This document shows, one piece after another, positions 52,998 through 64,000 of a DNA stretch of 64,000 nucleotides. The DNA is taken from positions 21,983,696 to 22,047,695 of the forward strand of contig OZ022345.1 of the NCBI GenBank assembly GCA_963989245.1, read 5' to 3'. A program made the translations under genes and the position numbers. Every line of letters begins with the position of its first letter. Within the stretch, counting starts at the first letter, position 1. The notes under the pieces were generated by a model. That model searched no databases and was not told where the DNA came from. It worked only from the letters and a program-made list of their open reading frames with translations. The stretch comes from Nansenia antarctica. Its lineage: Eukaryota > Chordata > Actinopteri > Argentiniformes > Microstomatidae.

Positions 52998-54385
52998 TCA
53001 ACTCCTCCCTATCCACTGGATCTGTCCCAGCGGCCTTCAAAATAGCCAGAGTCAAGCCTCTCCTCAAGAAACCTACCCTTGACCCATCATCTGTCCACAA
53101 TTACAGACCGGTATCCCTTCTCTCCTTCCCTTCCAAAACCCTTGAACGCGCGGCATCTAAACAACTGATTGACTATCTCCGGAAGATGGATCACTTAGAC
53201 CCCCACCAATCCGGCTTCAAGGCTGGGCATTCCACTGAGACTGCGCTCCTTGCTGTCACGGAAGCCCTCCACTCTGCCCAAGCTTCCTCCCTCTCCTCTG
53301 TTCTCATTCTCCTTGACCTGTCTGCTGCCTTCGACACAGTCAATCACCAGATCCTTCTCTCCATCCTCTCAGACCTAGGCATCTCTGGCACCGCACACTC
53401 CTGGTTTTCTTCCTACCTGGCGGGCCGCTCCTACCAGGTAACCTGGAGAGAATCGCTATCTTCTCCAAGAACCCTCTCCACTGGAGTTCCCCAGGGTTCC
53501 GTCCTAGGGCCCCTACTCTTCTCCCTCTACACCAAGTCTCTTGGCTCGGTAATCTCTTCACATGGGCTCTCCTACCACAGCTACGCAGACGACACTCAAC
53601 TCTTCCTGTCCTTCCCCCCGTCTGATGTACACGTGGCAACCCGTATCTCAGCATGTCTCGCTGACATTTCAACTTGGATGGCTGACCACCATCTCAAGCT
53701 CAATCTTAACAAGACCGAGCTCCTCTTCATCCCCGGGAAAGCCTGCCCTCTCCAAGACTTCTCCATCACAGTGGAGAACTCTACTGTAACCCCCTCCCTG
53801 ACAGCCAAGAACCTTGGAGTGATCCTGGATAACCGACTATCCTGTGCAGAGAACATTGCAGCAACGGCTCGCTCCTGCAGATTCCTCCTCTACAACATCA
53901 GAAGGATACGACCATTCCTTACCAGAGAGGCAGCGCAACTCTTGATCCAGGCACTGGTCATCTCCCGCCTGGATTACTGCAATGCACTCCTGGCTGGGCT
54001 CCCCGCTTCAGCCATTAGACCTCTGCAGCTCATCCAGAATGCTGCTGCCCGGCTGGTATTCAACCTCCCCAAATACTCGCATGTCACCCCTCTCCTTCGC
54101 ACCCTGCACTGGCTCCCGATAGCAGCTCGCATCAGATTCAAGACCCTGGTGCTTGCATACCAGGCAGCTAAAGGGACAGCCCCTGCCTACCTGAAGGAAA
54201 TGGTAACCCCCCAAACCCCTGCCCGCTCACTCCGCTCCTCCACCTCGGCTGGCCGACTGGCCCCACCACCTCTGCACAGCAGTCGTGCTGCCCGATCACA
54301 TCACCCCCCCGGGTCATCCTCTCCCCCCCCCACCATCCACAAACCATACCCCTTACATTTAGACTGTACACACAGTCAATCCTAA
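52870..54385 (+). CDS. L2-type LINE: reverse transcriptase
   Basis: In-frame LINE sequence begins near 52875 (the ATG-started part is 53186-54385, 399 codons). RT motifs in order: VKPLLKKPTLDP, NYRPVSLLSF, ILLDLSAAFDTVNH with the first catalytic Asp, GVPQGSVLGPLLF, YADDTQLFLSF, and the post-catalytic NLGVILDNRLS, ISRLDYCNALLAGLP, LRTLHWLPIAARI. The normal C-terminal FRRRLKTHLF-like end is absent. Instead the ORF runs into a 63-bp tandem repeat and stops. With the catalytic residues intact, one indel and a replaced end are the main defects seen. Confidence 0.87.
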
Positions 54386-54556
54386 CATCACCACTAGACA
54401 ACCATAGGATACCCCTTACATTTAGACTGTACACACAGTCAATCCTAACATCACCACTAGACAACCATAGGATATCCCTTACATTTAGACTGTACACACA
54501 GTCAATCCTAACGTCACCACTAGACAACCATAGGATACCCCTTACATTTAGACAAA
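54349..54556. repeat. 63-bp tandem repeat, just over 3 copies, at the L2 3' side
   Basis: Unit CCCCTTACATTTAGACTGTA... to ...CAACCATAGGATA. It supplies the last residues and stop of the L2 ORF. Confidence 0.95.
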
Positions 54557-54896
54557 GCTATACACTGTCAATCAACCACCTGCTTCAGTGCAACAAGAAT
54601 TAAGTAGTTCCTACATTAAGTAAGTGACTAGGTGGTCAGAATCAGATACCTGGTTGAAAGTAAAATACTTTGAACATCCCTGCATGAAAACACAAAAGGG
54701 CATCTAAATTCAGCACATTTATTTATACATTACTTGACACCATGATGTCAATGGGAAAAGAGTGGCGCAAAGCTACCAGCGATCATTTCAAAACAGCGAT
54801 AATCGAGGCTGTGTTCGTAAAAAACGATCTGGAAATCTAATCACACTCATGGAATGCCTCTTATCCAATCAAATTACTTGGTCCCTTTATGACGTT

Positions 54897-55662
54897 TAGG
54901 GCTGCAACGATTAGTCGACATAATCGACGACGTCGAGCATAAAAACTCGTCGACGTGGAATTTTAGTGTCGACTAATCGTATATATTTTTTTAAAAAATA
55001 CGTTTTTTTTTTTTTTTTAAACGGGAGCCATGCAAGAATCAGCTGGGTAAGTTTTAGCTAACGTTGTTAGCCAACTGGCTAACGTTATATTGTTAGGGTC
55101 GTAATGTTTATGTTAGCTTTACTGTTACATGTTGGAAAACAACGTCTCATGGACAGGGCTGTACATGCTATGAGCGTTTGTGCTATTAATTTATTTGCCC
55201 TGTGGCACGCGTGTGACAGACAGAGGCGCTTTATGTAACGTTACGTAGCAGGGGTTTTCCATGTTGAAGCCAGGAGAACGCGAGATGAAATGAAGTGAGG
55301 GGTGGTCGCTATTAAAATACCAGGTAGTCATGGTGGATGATCATGAATGATGCTTGATAAGTGAATGCTATTTCAATTATGTTGAGTCCACCAGCGAGCT
55401 GTCTGTAAGATAAACAGCGCCAAGCGTAGCCTACTAACGTGAGCTGTCTGTAGTCTAGCCAGCAATGCTAGCTAGCCAATCAACTAGCTCTGTGAGCAGC
55501 TGTAGCTTGGCGTAACGTTAGGTTAGATAGCTAGTTAAGCCGGATTTATGCTTCTGCGTCGCCATTTACGCGCAGCGAAAAGCCACACGACTAATCGCGA
55601 CTAATCGAAAAAATAATCGACAGATTAGTCGACTACCAAAAGAATCGTTAGTTGCAGCCCTA
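54897..55662. mobile_element. 766-bp non-autonomous hAT element
   Basis: Ends TAGGGCTGCAACGATTAG and the reverse form TTGCAGCCCTA, with subterminal GTCGACTAATCG repeats. The 8-base duplication ATGACGTT lies at 54889-54896 and 55663-55670. No transposase. Confidence 0.92.
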
Positions 55663-56440
55663 ATGACGTTGCACCTAGTGTGCGTTCCGGTGCTCTCAGA
55701 GCAAAATTACGAACGCAGCCCAAGAAACGAGAGGAAACAAGTCAACTCTGACATTGATATAGCGATTGTGCGCATGCGTCTAACGTCTAACAATTAAAGG
55801 TTACATTATATTGTATTATAGGTAAAAAATACGGGAGATTTACGGGAAAATATTTAAACGGGAGCACAGCGGGAAAGAAAGGTAAAATACGGGAGAATCC
55901 CGGGAAAAACGGGAGGGTTGACAGGTATGAGTCCGGCTAATTATGTGAAAACATCGTTTCTTTTTCATAAAAGCACCAAACGTGCTACTCTTGTACAGTT
56001 TGGGGTCCTGAACATTTTCAGACGTGGAGCCCTCGCAAAAACTCCTTCTAGTGGCCGTGGCGGCCATTTTCCTTTCCGCCATAGCCGAATTGTGTATTTT
56101 GCTTCATATCTCCTGAACAAACATGATAACACAGAACAAGTGATGTCTACCCCTATGTTTTGAAGGTCAAGGATTACAATGATACCATATACAACATCAA
56201 AAGGTTTCAGGTGAATAGTTAAGTGGTGACCTCAGACCTCATAATGTGCCAGGGATCACAGAAGCAGACACACTGGGACAAGGGAACAAGTTTAAGGAAG
56301 TTTAATAAAGAAATAAAGGTGCCACCACACACTACCCTGACACCTATTCTTCACTGTCTCCACAGTCTCCTCCACACTGACACAGAGCAGTGCACTTTAA
56401 GGAGGCTTTTCTGCACTTGCAATGCCCCCGGCAGCCTTTC
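55663..56440. other. Region without a recognised gene
   Basis: At 55830-55930 repeated ACGGGAG/CCCGGGAAAAACGGGAGG motifs end in GTTGACAGGTATG, like one end of a DNA transposon; no matching end was found. The rest shows no convincing coding sequence; the 80-codon - ORF at 55840-56082 has no known features. Confidence 0.4.
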
Positions 56441-56449
56441 TCATATACT

Positions 56450-57832
56450 ATAATAACTCTCTCTACTCTGTCGCTCCCTCCCTCCCTCTCTCCCTCTCTC
56501 CTTCCCTCTCTCACCCTCTTCTCCCTCCCTCTCTCTCTCCTCACTCCCTCCCTCTCTCTCTCTCCATCTCCCCCCTCTCTCTCTCCATCTCCTCCCTCCC
56601 TCTCTCTCTCTCCATCTCCCCCCTCTCTCTCTCCATCTCCTCCCTCCCTCTCTACATCTCCCCCTCTCTCTCCATCTCCTCCCTCCCTCTCTACATCTCC
56701 CCCTCTCTCTCTCCATCTCCCCCCTCTCTCTCTCCATCTCCTCCCTCCCTCTCTCCATCTCCCCCTCCCTCTCTCCATCTCCCCCTCCCTCTCTCCATCT
56801 CCTCCCTCCCTCTCTCCATCTCCTCCCTCCCTCTATCTCCCCCCTCTCATTCTCCATCTCCCCCCTCTCTCTCTCCATCTCCTCCCTCTCTCTCTCCATC
56901 TCCTCCCTCCGTCTCTCCATCTCCTCCCTCCCTCTCCTCCCTCTCTCTCTCCATCTCCTCCCTCCGTCTCTCCATCTCCTCCCTCCGTCTCTCCATCTCC
57001 TCCCTCTCTCTCTCCATCTCCTCCCTCTCTCCATCTCCTCCCTCCGTCTCTCCATCTCCTCCCTCCCTCTCTCCATTTCCTCCCTCCCTCTCTCCATCTC
57101 CCCCCTCCCTCTCTCCATCTCCTCCCTCCCTCTCTCTCTCCATCTCCTCCCTCCCTCTCTCCATCTCCTCCCTCCCTCTCTCTCTCCATCTCCCCCCTCT
57201 CTCTCTCCATCTCCTCCCTCTCTCTCTCCATCTCCCCCCTCTCTCTCTCCATCTCCTCCCTCCCTCTCTCTCTCTCCATCTCCCCCCTCTCTCTCTCCAT
57301 CTCCATCTCCTCCCTCCCTCTCTCTCTCCATCTCCCCCCTCTCTCTCTCCATCTCCTCCCTCTCTCTCTCCATCTCTCCCCTCTCTCTCCATCTCCTCCC
57401 TCCCTCTCTCTCTCCATCTCCCCCCTCTCTCTCTCCATCTCCTCCCTCTCTCCATCTCCTCCCTCCGTCTCTCCATCTCCTCCCTCCCTCTCTCCATCTC
57501 CTCCCTCCCTCTCTCCATCTCCCCCCTCCCTCTCTCTCTCCATCTCCTCCCTCCCTCTCTCTCTCCATCTCCTCCCTCCCTCTCTCCATCTCCTCCCTCC
57601 CTCTCTCTCTCCATCTCCCCCCACTCTCCATCTCCTCCCTCTCTCTCTCCATCTCCCCCCTCTCTCTCCATCTCCTCCCTCCCTCTCTCTCTCTCCATCT
57701 CCCCCCTCTCTCTCTCCATCTCCTCCCTCTCTCCATCTCCCCCCTCTCTCTCTCCATCTCCTCCCTCTCTCTCTCTCCATCTCCTCCCTCCCTCTCTCCA
57801 TCTCCTCCCTCCCTCCATCTCTCATATTCCAA
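56450..57832. repeat. 1.4-kb polypyrimidine tract (CTCC/TCTCCATCTCC repeats)
   Basis: Almost uninterrupted C/T on +, built from CCCTCTCTCCATCTCCTC-like units. All long ORFs here on both strands are low-complexity artefacts. Together with 58577-59237 it forms a very long inverted pair, including the edges CATATACTATAATAACTCTC and GAGTTATTATAGTATATG. Confidence 0.95.
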
Positions 57833-57933
57833 GTTTCATGCATTTATGAAATTTACCCTCATTTTACCCTAAAATGTTGCACATTACCCGCACTATAGTT
57901 CTGTGTCAGGGTTTGTGGAGAGAGACTGTCAGC

Positions 57934-58505
57934 TAGGGGTGGGCATCAATGATCGACGATCGATAATTGATCGATAAGGATCTTGGTCGATCACAAAATA
58001 TTTTGCTCGATAATCGTTAATATATTGTTTATTTTTTATTATTACTATTTATTTATTTTATAATAATAATAATGGAAATTAGTTTGTCCACGTGTCACCA
58101 GATTGCGTTCGTCTCTCACCCCTGAACATGTTAACATGATCATCTTTCTGAACAAGAACCAGTAGGCCTGCCGCCTACAGTCTCTCGCTGGAGTTTAAAT
58201 TTAAGTTAAGCTGGACGCTCTTAAGGACACTAACGTTTTCAGTCATCCTCCTATTTGTGAGTAACTGTTTTTTTACTGCTCCTATGGTGAGTTACTTATT
58301 TTCTATATTTTTATTTATAACGTAAAATGTGTTTTTAAGTTAAACAATTTAGGCTACTCACTGCCTTGTTTACGAGGATTGTTATCTGACTGTAGTGTCT
58401 AGTTTGAATGTGAATGAATGAATGTGTGCAATAGCAACACAAATAAAGTTTTTTCCCCAAGGAAAAAAAAAAAAAGCTTATCGATTAATCGATAATTGAT
58501 AGTTA
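57934..58505. mobile_element. Truncated hAT-like element after the last TRIM exon
   Basis: Left end TAGGGGTGGGCATCAATG with repeated CGATAATTGATCG motifs. The right side (ATCGATTAATCGATAATTG) repeats the subterminal motif but lacks the expected terminal complement. It begins about 8 bases beyond the TRIM donor site at 58513. Confidence 0.55.
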
Positions 58506-58513
58506 ACACTCAC

Positions 58514-59497
58514 ATCGGATGAACTGGGCTCTGGTCCTGGGCTCTGCTGGCAGGAAAACATCCACTGTATTCACTACAGAGAGAGGTGGGGGGGGGAGGG
58601 AGGGAGAGAAGAGAGAGGGGAAGGAGAGAGGTAGAGAGACAGGGAGAGAGATAGGGATGTAGGAGAGGGAGGGAGTGAGAGAGAAAGAGAGGGAGAAAGA
58701 GGAGTGGGAGGGAAGGAGAAATAGGGAGGGATGGGGGAGAGAGGAGGGAGGGAGAGAGGGAGGGTGGAGAGGGAGAGAGAGGGAGGGAGGAGATGGAGAG
58801 AGGGAGGGAGGGAGGAGATGGAGAGAGGGAGGGAGGAGATGGAGAGAGAGAGGGAGGAGATGGAGAGAGGGAGGGAGGGAGAGAGAGGGAGGAGATGGAG
58901 AGAGAGAGAGAGGGAGGAGATGGAGAGAGGGAGGGAGGGAGAGAGGGAGGGTGGAGAGGGAGAGAGAGGGAGGAGATGGAGAGAGAGAGAGGGAGGAGAT
59001 GGAGAGAGAGAGGCAGGGAGAAGAGGGAGAGAGAGGGACAGAGCAGAGGGAGAGAGAGGGAGGAGATGGAGAGAGAGAGGGAGGAGATGGAGAGAGAGAG
59101 GCAGGGAGAAGAGGGAGAAAGAGGGACAGAGCAGAGGGAGAGAGAACAGAAGGAGGGAGAGTGTTGTGGGAGGAAGAGAAAGAGAGAGAGGAAAGGAGAG
59201 AGGGAGGGAGGGAGGGACAGAGGAGAGAGAGTTATTATAGTATATGACACTGTGTATAAAGTGATGATTAGGACTAAGGTTAGACTAGGTCTAAAGTTGA
59301 TTGTGTGAAGGAACTACAGGTAGAGTTTTGACCCACCTGTAGTTGAGATCTTGGGCCACTCCCCCTTAAAGACATCCTCTAGTTTCTCTCTCAGCTCAGA
59401 CACAGCCTCAGTCACATCTCCAAAGTACTGAAGAGGGCCCTCAATGATGCTGGGGAAGTCTGAACACACACTGGGACTGGAGAGAGACTGACAACTC

Positions 59498-59592
<95 letters not shown>

Positions 59593-60175
59593 ACACATTG
59601 AGAGACAGTGTGAGAGGAGAGAGAAGAAGAGAGGAGAGAGAGAGAGGGAGAGAGAGAAAGAGAGAAAGAGAGAGAGAGAAGGAGAGAGGAGAGAGAGAGA
59701 AAGAGAGAGGGAGAGAGAGAGAGAGAGGGAGAGAGAGAGAAAGAGAGAGAGAGAAAGAGAGAGAGAGAGACAGGGAGAGAGAGAAAGAGAGAGAGAGAGA
59801 CAGGGAATGAGAGAAAGAGTGAGAGAGAGGGAGAAAGAGAGAGAGAGAGAGAATACATGAACAGTAATGTAAAACAGAATAACTGAACAGTAATCTCCCT
59901 TCAGTATTGCAGATGGAGGGTCAGTGTCGTTACCTGGAGGAAATGGATGTGATCCTCTGTGTGTGAAAGCTGCTCCAGCTCAGCGTCTCTCCTCCTCAGC
60001 TCAGCGATCTCCTGCTCCAGTCGCTCCAGGACTCCTTCAGCCTGACTCACTGCTGCCTCCTGCTGGGCTCTGATCAGCTGCTTAACCTCAGAGAGCCTTC
60101 TCTCAATGGAGCGGATCAGCTCAGTAAAGATCCTCTCACTGTCCTCCACTGCTGCCTGTGCAGAGCGCTGTTAGG

Positions 60176-60216
<41 letters not shown>

Positions 60217-62291
60217 GGGATTGGAGAGTGGCTGATTGGAGGAGAGCAGTGAAATGGTGCGTCTCCTCTGGTCAATACTCACTGTGAGAGACTCCACAGC
60301 CTGTTGGATCTCCTTCAGTTCCTTCTCTCTCTCCTGGACTCTCTGCTGGACTTTCTGCTGACTCATCCCCAGCTGCTTCTGTGGACAAACACACTTTAAT
60401 AAATACTGTGCATATTTACATTGCTTGAATTATGATAAACAATAACTTCACACACTATCATCTTTACTTTATAAAAGAGCGTTGTGATTATAAAGTAATC
60501 ACTCATATTGAAAGAACACTTCTGGTTTCATGAAATACATTTAGAATAGGGATGCTCCGATTTATCGGCCACCGATTTAAATCGGCCGATTTCACTCCAA
60601 ATGACTCGATCGGTGATCGGCAAAAATGGCCGATCGCAAAAACCGATTATTTTTTTTATTTTTATTTTTTTCCTGGGGAAGACAGATAACTGAACAGAAA
60701 ACATAGGAGGACGTAACAGTATGTAAACCATGAAGGCCACGTTTATGATGTCTTTTATACAGCCATATCACTGACTTGGGCTTCAGGCCCTAACTGGGTG
60801 ATAGGCCAGACTTTTACTATGCCATAAAAATGGGTCTGCGTTTGCTTGGTGCCTAATGGATCAAAACTTTTGTCTAAAAAGCAAAAAATATGTAGGCTAT
60901 CCAGTCAGTAGGCCTACAGTTATGTATTAAAAAAAAAATCGGTATCGGTATCGGTTGATCTTGAGGAAAAAAATCGGTGATCGGTATCGGCCCCAAAAAT
61001 CCAGATCGGAGCATCCCTAATTTAGAATCTGCTGATAAACAAAAGGCTGGATGCTGGACTATGAAAAGTCATGGAGGCAGATCTCCTGATGGTTACTGGA
61101 GACAGAGAGAATAGAAAGCTAGACAGGAAGTGACACGAGTACAATCAGTGTTGGGGGGGGGTCTCTCTCTTTTAAATCACAATATTAGAAATCCTAAAAG
61201 ACAATTTCCCAAATATAAAATTCATAACCAGCATTATTAGCCATTGAAACAGAGCTACAGTCATGTAATACAGCTCTGTCTGTCTGTAACACGTTGTGGC
61301 TTTGGAAAGGAGGAGGTTTCTCTCTCTTGAGAAGGAATATTTCACAATATTAGAAATCCTGACAATTTCATAACCAAATATTTAATTCATAACCATTTTA
61401 GCTTTTTTATTAGCCATTGAAACAGAGCTACAGTCACACAGTTACACAGTTATGATTAACTCATAACTGATTGTTATGAGTTAATCATTCTCCCTGTGAA
61501 AACCTGTCTGACAAGAACCAGCTTGTAAAACAATGACACCAACATCCTTTACCCTCTCCAATACACAAACACAGTAGTGTGGAAGAGACTTTGGATCTCT
61601 GGAAGTCCAATGATGTGATATTGTCCTCAATCATAATCAAAATCAGTTATTGTCCTTTTCTGTTCAATGTGTTCTACATGTATCAGAGTCATTAATGAGT
61701 AGTTCTGGTTCTTACCTGTTTCTCAGTCCTTTCTGCTGCAGCTGAGACTGTATCATGGCCTTTATGTTCATCCATGGAACACAGATAACAGATACACTGC
61801 TGATCAGTACGGCAGAACACCTCCAGCAGTTTGTCATGACGAGAGCAGATCTTCTCCTGCAGCTGTGTGGAGGCTTTGACCAGCTTGTGCTTCTTTAATG
61901 GAGCTACATCATAGTGAGGCTGGAGGTGAGGCTCACAGTAAGAGGCCATGCACACCAGACAGGACTTCAGGGCTTTCTGCTTTCTCCCAGTGCAGAAATC
62001 ACACACCACATCTCCAGGTCCAGCATCACAGTGAGCAGTAGGAGCAGCTTGGAGTCCTGTGTTCTTCAGTTTCTCCACTAATTCAGCCAACAGAGTGTTT
62101 TTCTTCAGAACAGGCCTGGGGATGAAGCTTTCCAGACACATGGGGCAGCTGTAGACCCCCTTCTGATCATCCTGGTCCCAGCAGCCCTTAATACAGCCCA
62201 TACAGTAACTGTGTCCACAGGGAATAGCCACCGGAACCTTCAGTAGATCCAGACAGATCGGACAACTGATGGAGTCCAAACTCTCTGCCAT
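58514..62291 (-). CDS. TRIM-family E3 ligase (finTRIM/TRIM16/25-like), B30.2 exon not found
   Basis: Exons on - are 62291-61716, 60378-60283, 60167-59934, 59496-59337 and 58564-58514, all with AG/GT borders and matching phases. Exon sizes of 96 and 234 are typical of TRIM genes. Exon 1 (192 codons) has a RING finger (CPICLDLL, CGHSYC, CPMC) and two B-box-type zinc regions (CDFCTGRK to CEPHL; CSRHDKLLEVFC to CYLCSMDEHKGHD). Exons 2-3 form the coiled coil (QEREKELKEIQQAVESL, EQEIAELRRRDAELEQL). Exon 4 has IIEGPLQYFGDV and exon 5 ends LPAEPRTRAQFIR. RING and B-box imply ubiquitin ligase activity; fish members often act in interferon responses. Start chosen at MAESLDS (62291). The frame is open at the last donor, and no PRY/SPRY exon was found downstream. 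Confidence 0.85.
58577..59237. repeat. Polypurine tract in TRIM intron 4
   Basis: G/A-only stretch of GGGAGGGAGGAGATGGAGAG-type repeats on +, the inverse of the tract at 56450-57832. Its ORFs on both strands are artefacts. Confidence 0.93.
59502..59850. repeat. (GA)n and GA-rich microsatellite in TRIM intron 3
   Basis: About 90 uninterrupted bases of GA repeat from 59502, then irregular GAGA/AAGA to 59850. The - strand polypyrimidine supplies the tract before the exon 4 acceptor at 59497. Confidence 0.95.
60177..60212. repeat. (CA)n microsatellite in TRIM intron 2
   Basis: About 18 CA units directly before the exon 3 acceptor region (on -). Confidence 0.95.
60547..61019. mobile_element. 473-bp non-autonomous hAT element in TRIM intron 1
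   Basis: Ends TAGGGATGCTCCGAT and ATCGGAGCATCCCTA, with repeated ATCGGTATCGG. The 8-base duplication ATTTAGAA lies at 60539-60546 and 61020-61027. Confidence 0.95.
61160..61445. repeat. Diverged direct duplication in TRIM intron 1
   Basis: The segment CACAATATTAGAAATCCT... to ...TAGCCATTGAAACAGAGC occurs twice, about 61178-61260 and 61344-61434. Confidence 0.75.
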
Positions 62292-62328
62292 GCTGCTGCT
62301 GCACACACTACCAGACTGAGCGGCAGAG

Positions 62329-62343
62329 AAGTTTCGTTTCTCT
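62329..62343 (-). promoter_or_regulatory. Interferon-response-like element upstream of TRIM
   Basis: On -, AGAGAAACGAAACTT lies about 40 bases before the TRIM ATG. It contains the IRF core AANNGAAA (AAACGAAA) and the GAAACT of ISREs, with one base less spacing than the classic GAAANNGAAACT. This fits interferon control of fish TRIM genes, but the site is inferred only from sequence. Confidence 0.45.
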
Positions 62344-62650
62344 AGAAGTGATTGAGTTTATGGGCGGGACTACTTCCTGGTTCTGTGTGTGTGTGTGGAT
62401 CTGCTTTCACCGCTTCAAAATAAAAGCGCAAGTTAAAACATGAATGGAAAGTGATTGGATCACAATGTATTCTCCTATTCATGCTGAAATTAGGACAAAT
62501 GACTCAATAGAAAGTATATATACAATTTTGGAAAAGTAATTTTGATCTTTAAAATGGTAGGCTACATATTGGTGCAATTACATCTACTATTTAACACAAG
62601 CCTCTAAGTACGGACACGTGAACACACCATCACCATGCTGGAACTAATGG
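62344..62650. other. TRIM upstream region
   Basis: GGGCGGG at 62361 (GC box on +) and CAGGAAGT on - near 62370-62378 (ETS-like) are the only motifs noted. Confidence 0.3.

Positions 62651-62702
<52 letters not shown>
62651..62702. repeat. (AC)n microsatellite
   Basis: About 26 AC units. Confidence 0.97.
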
Positions 62703-62706
<4 letters not shown>

Positions 62707-64000
62707 TATGAATTATGGTATTGTGTGACGCCCTCTCCTGGCGATCTTGTGTATTCAATGTAGTCACAATTCACAATTCACACAGTTACACAATTTAGTC
62801 CGTTCGTTATTCACAATCTAGATTCACACTTCCATAATCCATGTTCAAGTGGGAAGGTTAGTTTCCGTCCTACCACACAAAAGTTCCTTTACGGAAGTTC
62901 CATTATTAGTTCCATTCCATTGGGTTCAGGGTTAGCTGGCCATCCAATAAATCCAACAATCCATCCTGGTCCACAGGTATGAGGTAGAGAGGTAGAAGAG
63001 AGGTAGAAAAACCTGACCTATAAGAGGCCATATGAGGAATAATGCAATTACTATTCATTCATTCATTACAATCAAATTCTAAAGGTGCAGTTGTACAATA
63101 TTTCATTTCATTCAAAAGATACATTTCAGTCAGCATAGAATAACCAATGTGTCATGTTATTATTTAAATAAAGGCTTCATAATTATATAGCACTTTAAGA
63201 CGGATCACCTTTGGTTAAGGCACACAGTCACAGTATCAAATAGCATCTATACAAAAATAGCTTTAGTAAACAAACAATTGTTACATTGAGACACAGGGCC
63301 ATAATTGAATCATTAAACACCCTCAAAAAGACAACAATACATATAATCAAAGCTTTACATTACCCTGTTACTTGTTTTAAATGGGCAAGTAATTTAGCTG
63401 CAATTTGACAGGTCTGCATAGACGAATGTTGTTGTCAATGCTAACCGCGGCTATTGAGTGAGTAGTGTAGTAGTTGCTAATCGCTAAGCTAGCGTTAGCT
63501 AAGTTTCTGTTACTGATCTACATTGCGGATTTATCACGATATGACGGTTGCTAGATCATAACACATTAACCAAAGTCCACACATGACTCACCGTTGAATC
63601 TCTGTTCTATTAGTCAAACACCGCCGTAGTCACCACGCCAAACACACCAGCCAGCTCACAGGTAGAGAGGGAGTGACCCAGTAAACAATTCACGACCCGG
63701 ATGTTATAGGCGTGCTGTGGAATTAGGTAACCAGTTGCTGCTGGGTATTGTAGTTTTAACAGAAGACGAAAAAACCGTCAGATCAGATATATAAACAGGT
63801 TATTTTGATAAACTGGACACATTTTGGGAATATATATGGTTACTTTCTCGCCTGAAAACACATTAAAACTTCATAAAATGACATGTTAACACTTGTATCG
63901 CCAAAATTACAGCTTTTAGCCAATGGAGGTTAAAATGGACGATTTAAATTGCCCGCTGCTAGCCGGTGCGAAATGCATTCTGGGAAAAAGGCGGTGAAGG
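62703..64000. promoter_or_regulatory. Edge region with possible promoter elements
   Basis: No coding sequence recognised. Near 63738-63757, CTGGGTATTGTAGTTTTAAC, read on -, gives AACTACAATACCCAG, which resembles the ZNF143/THAP11 promoter motif. GCATTCTGGGAAA at 63973 is a second partial match. These motifs are often close to transcription starts, so a gene may begin just past 64000. Confidence is low. Confidence 0.3.

Noticed and set aside
56344..57898. Very long ORFs on both strands (300-500 codons)
   Set aside because: They are translations of a polypyrimidine/polypurine tract: only S, P, L or R, E, G, M, W, with several frames open at once.
58510..59308. ORFs of 170-250 codons over the GA-rich tract
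   Set aside because: Same low-complexity effect; the real coding exon here is only 58514-58564 on -.
62292..62306. TRIM start five codons upstream of MAESLDS
   Set aside because: The upstream codon is GTG, not ATG; MAESLDS has a true ATG and matches the usual TRIM start.

Overview
The window looks like repeat-rich teleost fish DNA. The evidence is the mix of families: a fish TRIM gene of the finTRIM/TRIM16/TRIM25-like type, a C2H2 zinc-finger gene with the acidic VKEE-rich N-terminus common in fish, Rex1- and L2-type LINEs, BEL/Pao and Gmr1-like LTR retrotransposons, and many hAT and Tc1/mariner elements. No bacterial operons, CRISPR arrays or rRNA genes are visible. The species cannot be named from this window.

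Only two host genes are supported. A C2H2 zinc-finger gene on + runs from about 22.5 to 34.8 kb; its three exons join in frame across a 10 kb intron full of nested transposons. A TRIM gene on - runs from about 62.3 down to 58.5 kb (RING, B-box region, coiled coil). Its expected C-terminal B30.2 exon is not found, because a hAT-like element and low-complexity tracts begin just after the last visible donor site. A degraded THAP-like fragment (about 21.1 kb, -) lies upstream of the zinc-finger gene.

Layout: 0-6.4 kb, BEL/Pao element on - with one LTR. 6.7-9.0 kb, two arrays of a 33-bp minisatellite separated by a duplicated LINE fragment. 10.2-20.7 kb, Ty3/Gypsy element on + whose gag and pol are split by an antisense LINE with a restriction-like endonuclease. 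20.7-34.8 kb, zinc-finger gene; its large intron holds an antisense L2/Rex-like LINE interrupted by other DNA transposons and LINE pieces, including a hAT inside a Tc1-like element. 35-37 kb, microsatellite and two short tandem arrays. 37.0-39.9 kb, hAT element with a six-exon transposase pseudogene. 39.9-46.3 kb, Gmr1-like Gypsy element with the unusual order protease-integrase-RT-RNase H. 46.3-51.4 kb, tandem array of about 577-bp monomers, interrupted by a hAT that carries a LINE and a further DNA transposon. 51.4-54.4 kb, L2-type LINE with one frameshift; the monomer array leads directly into its 5' end. 54.4-58.5 kb, hAT MITE, long polypyrimidine tract and truncated hAT-like end. 58.5-62.3 kb, TRIM gene. 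62.3-64 kb, TRIM promoter side, microsatellite and a possible promoter at the edge.

The genes do not form a pathway. The window mainly records serial transposon insertion, with several junctions defined by target-site duplications that give relative ages. I found no clearly new gene system. The strongest leads are the monomer array that runs into the L2 LINE, the fourfold in-frame duplication of an integrase catalytic segment in the Gmr1-like element, the zinc-finger exon that ends in LINE-derived sequence, and the TRIM gene without a visible B30.2 exon.
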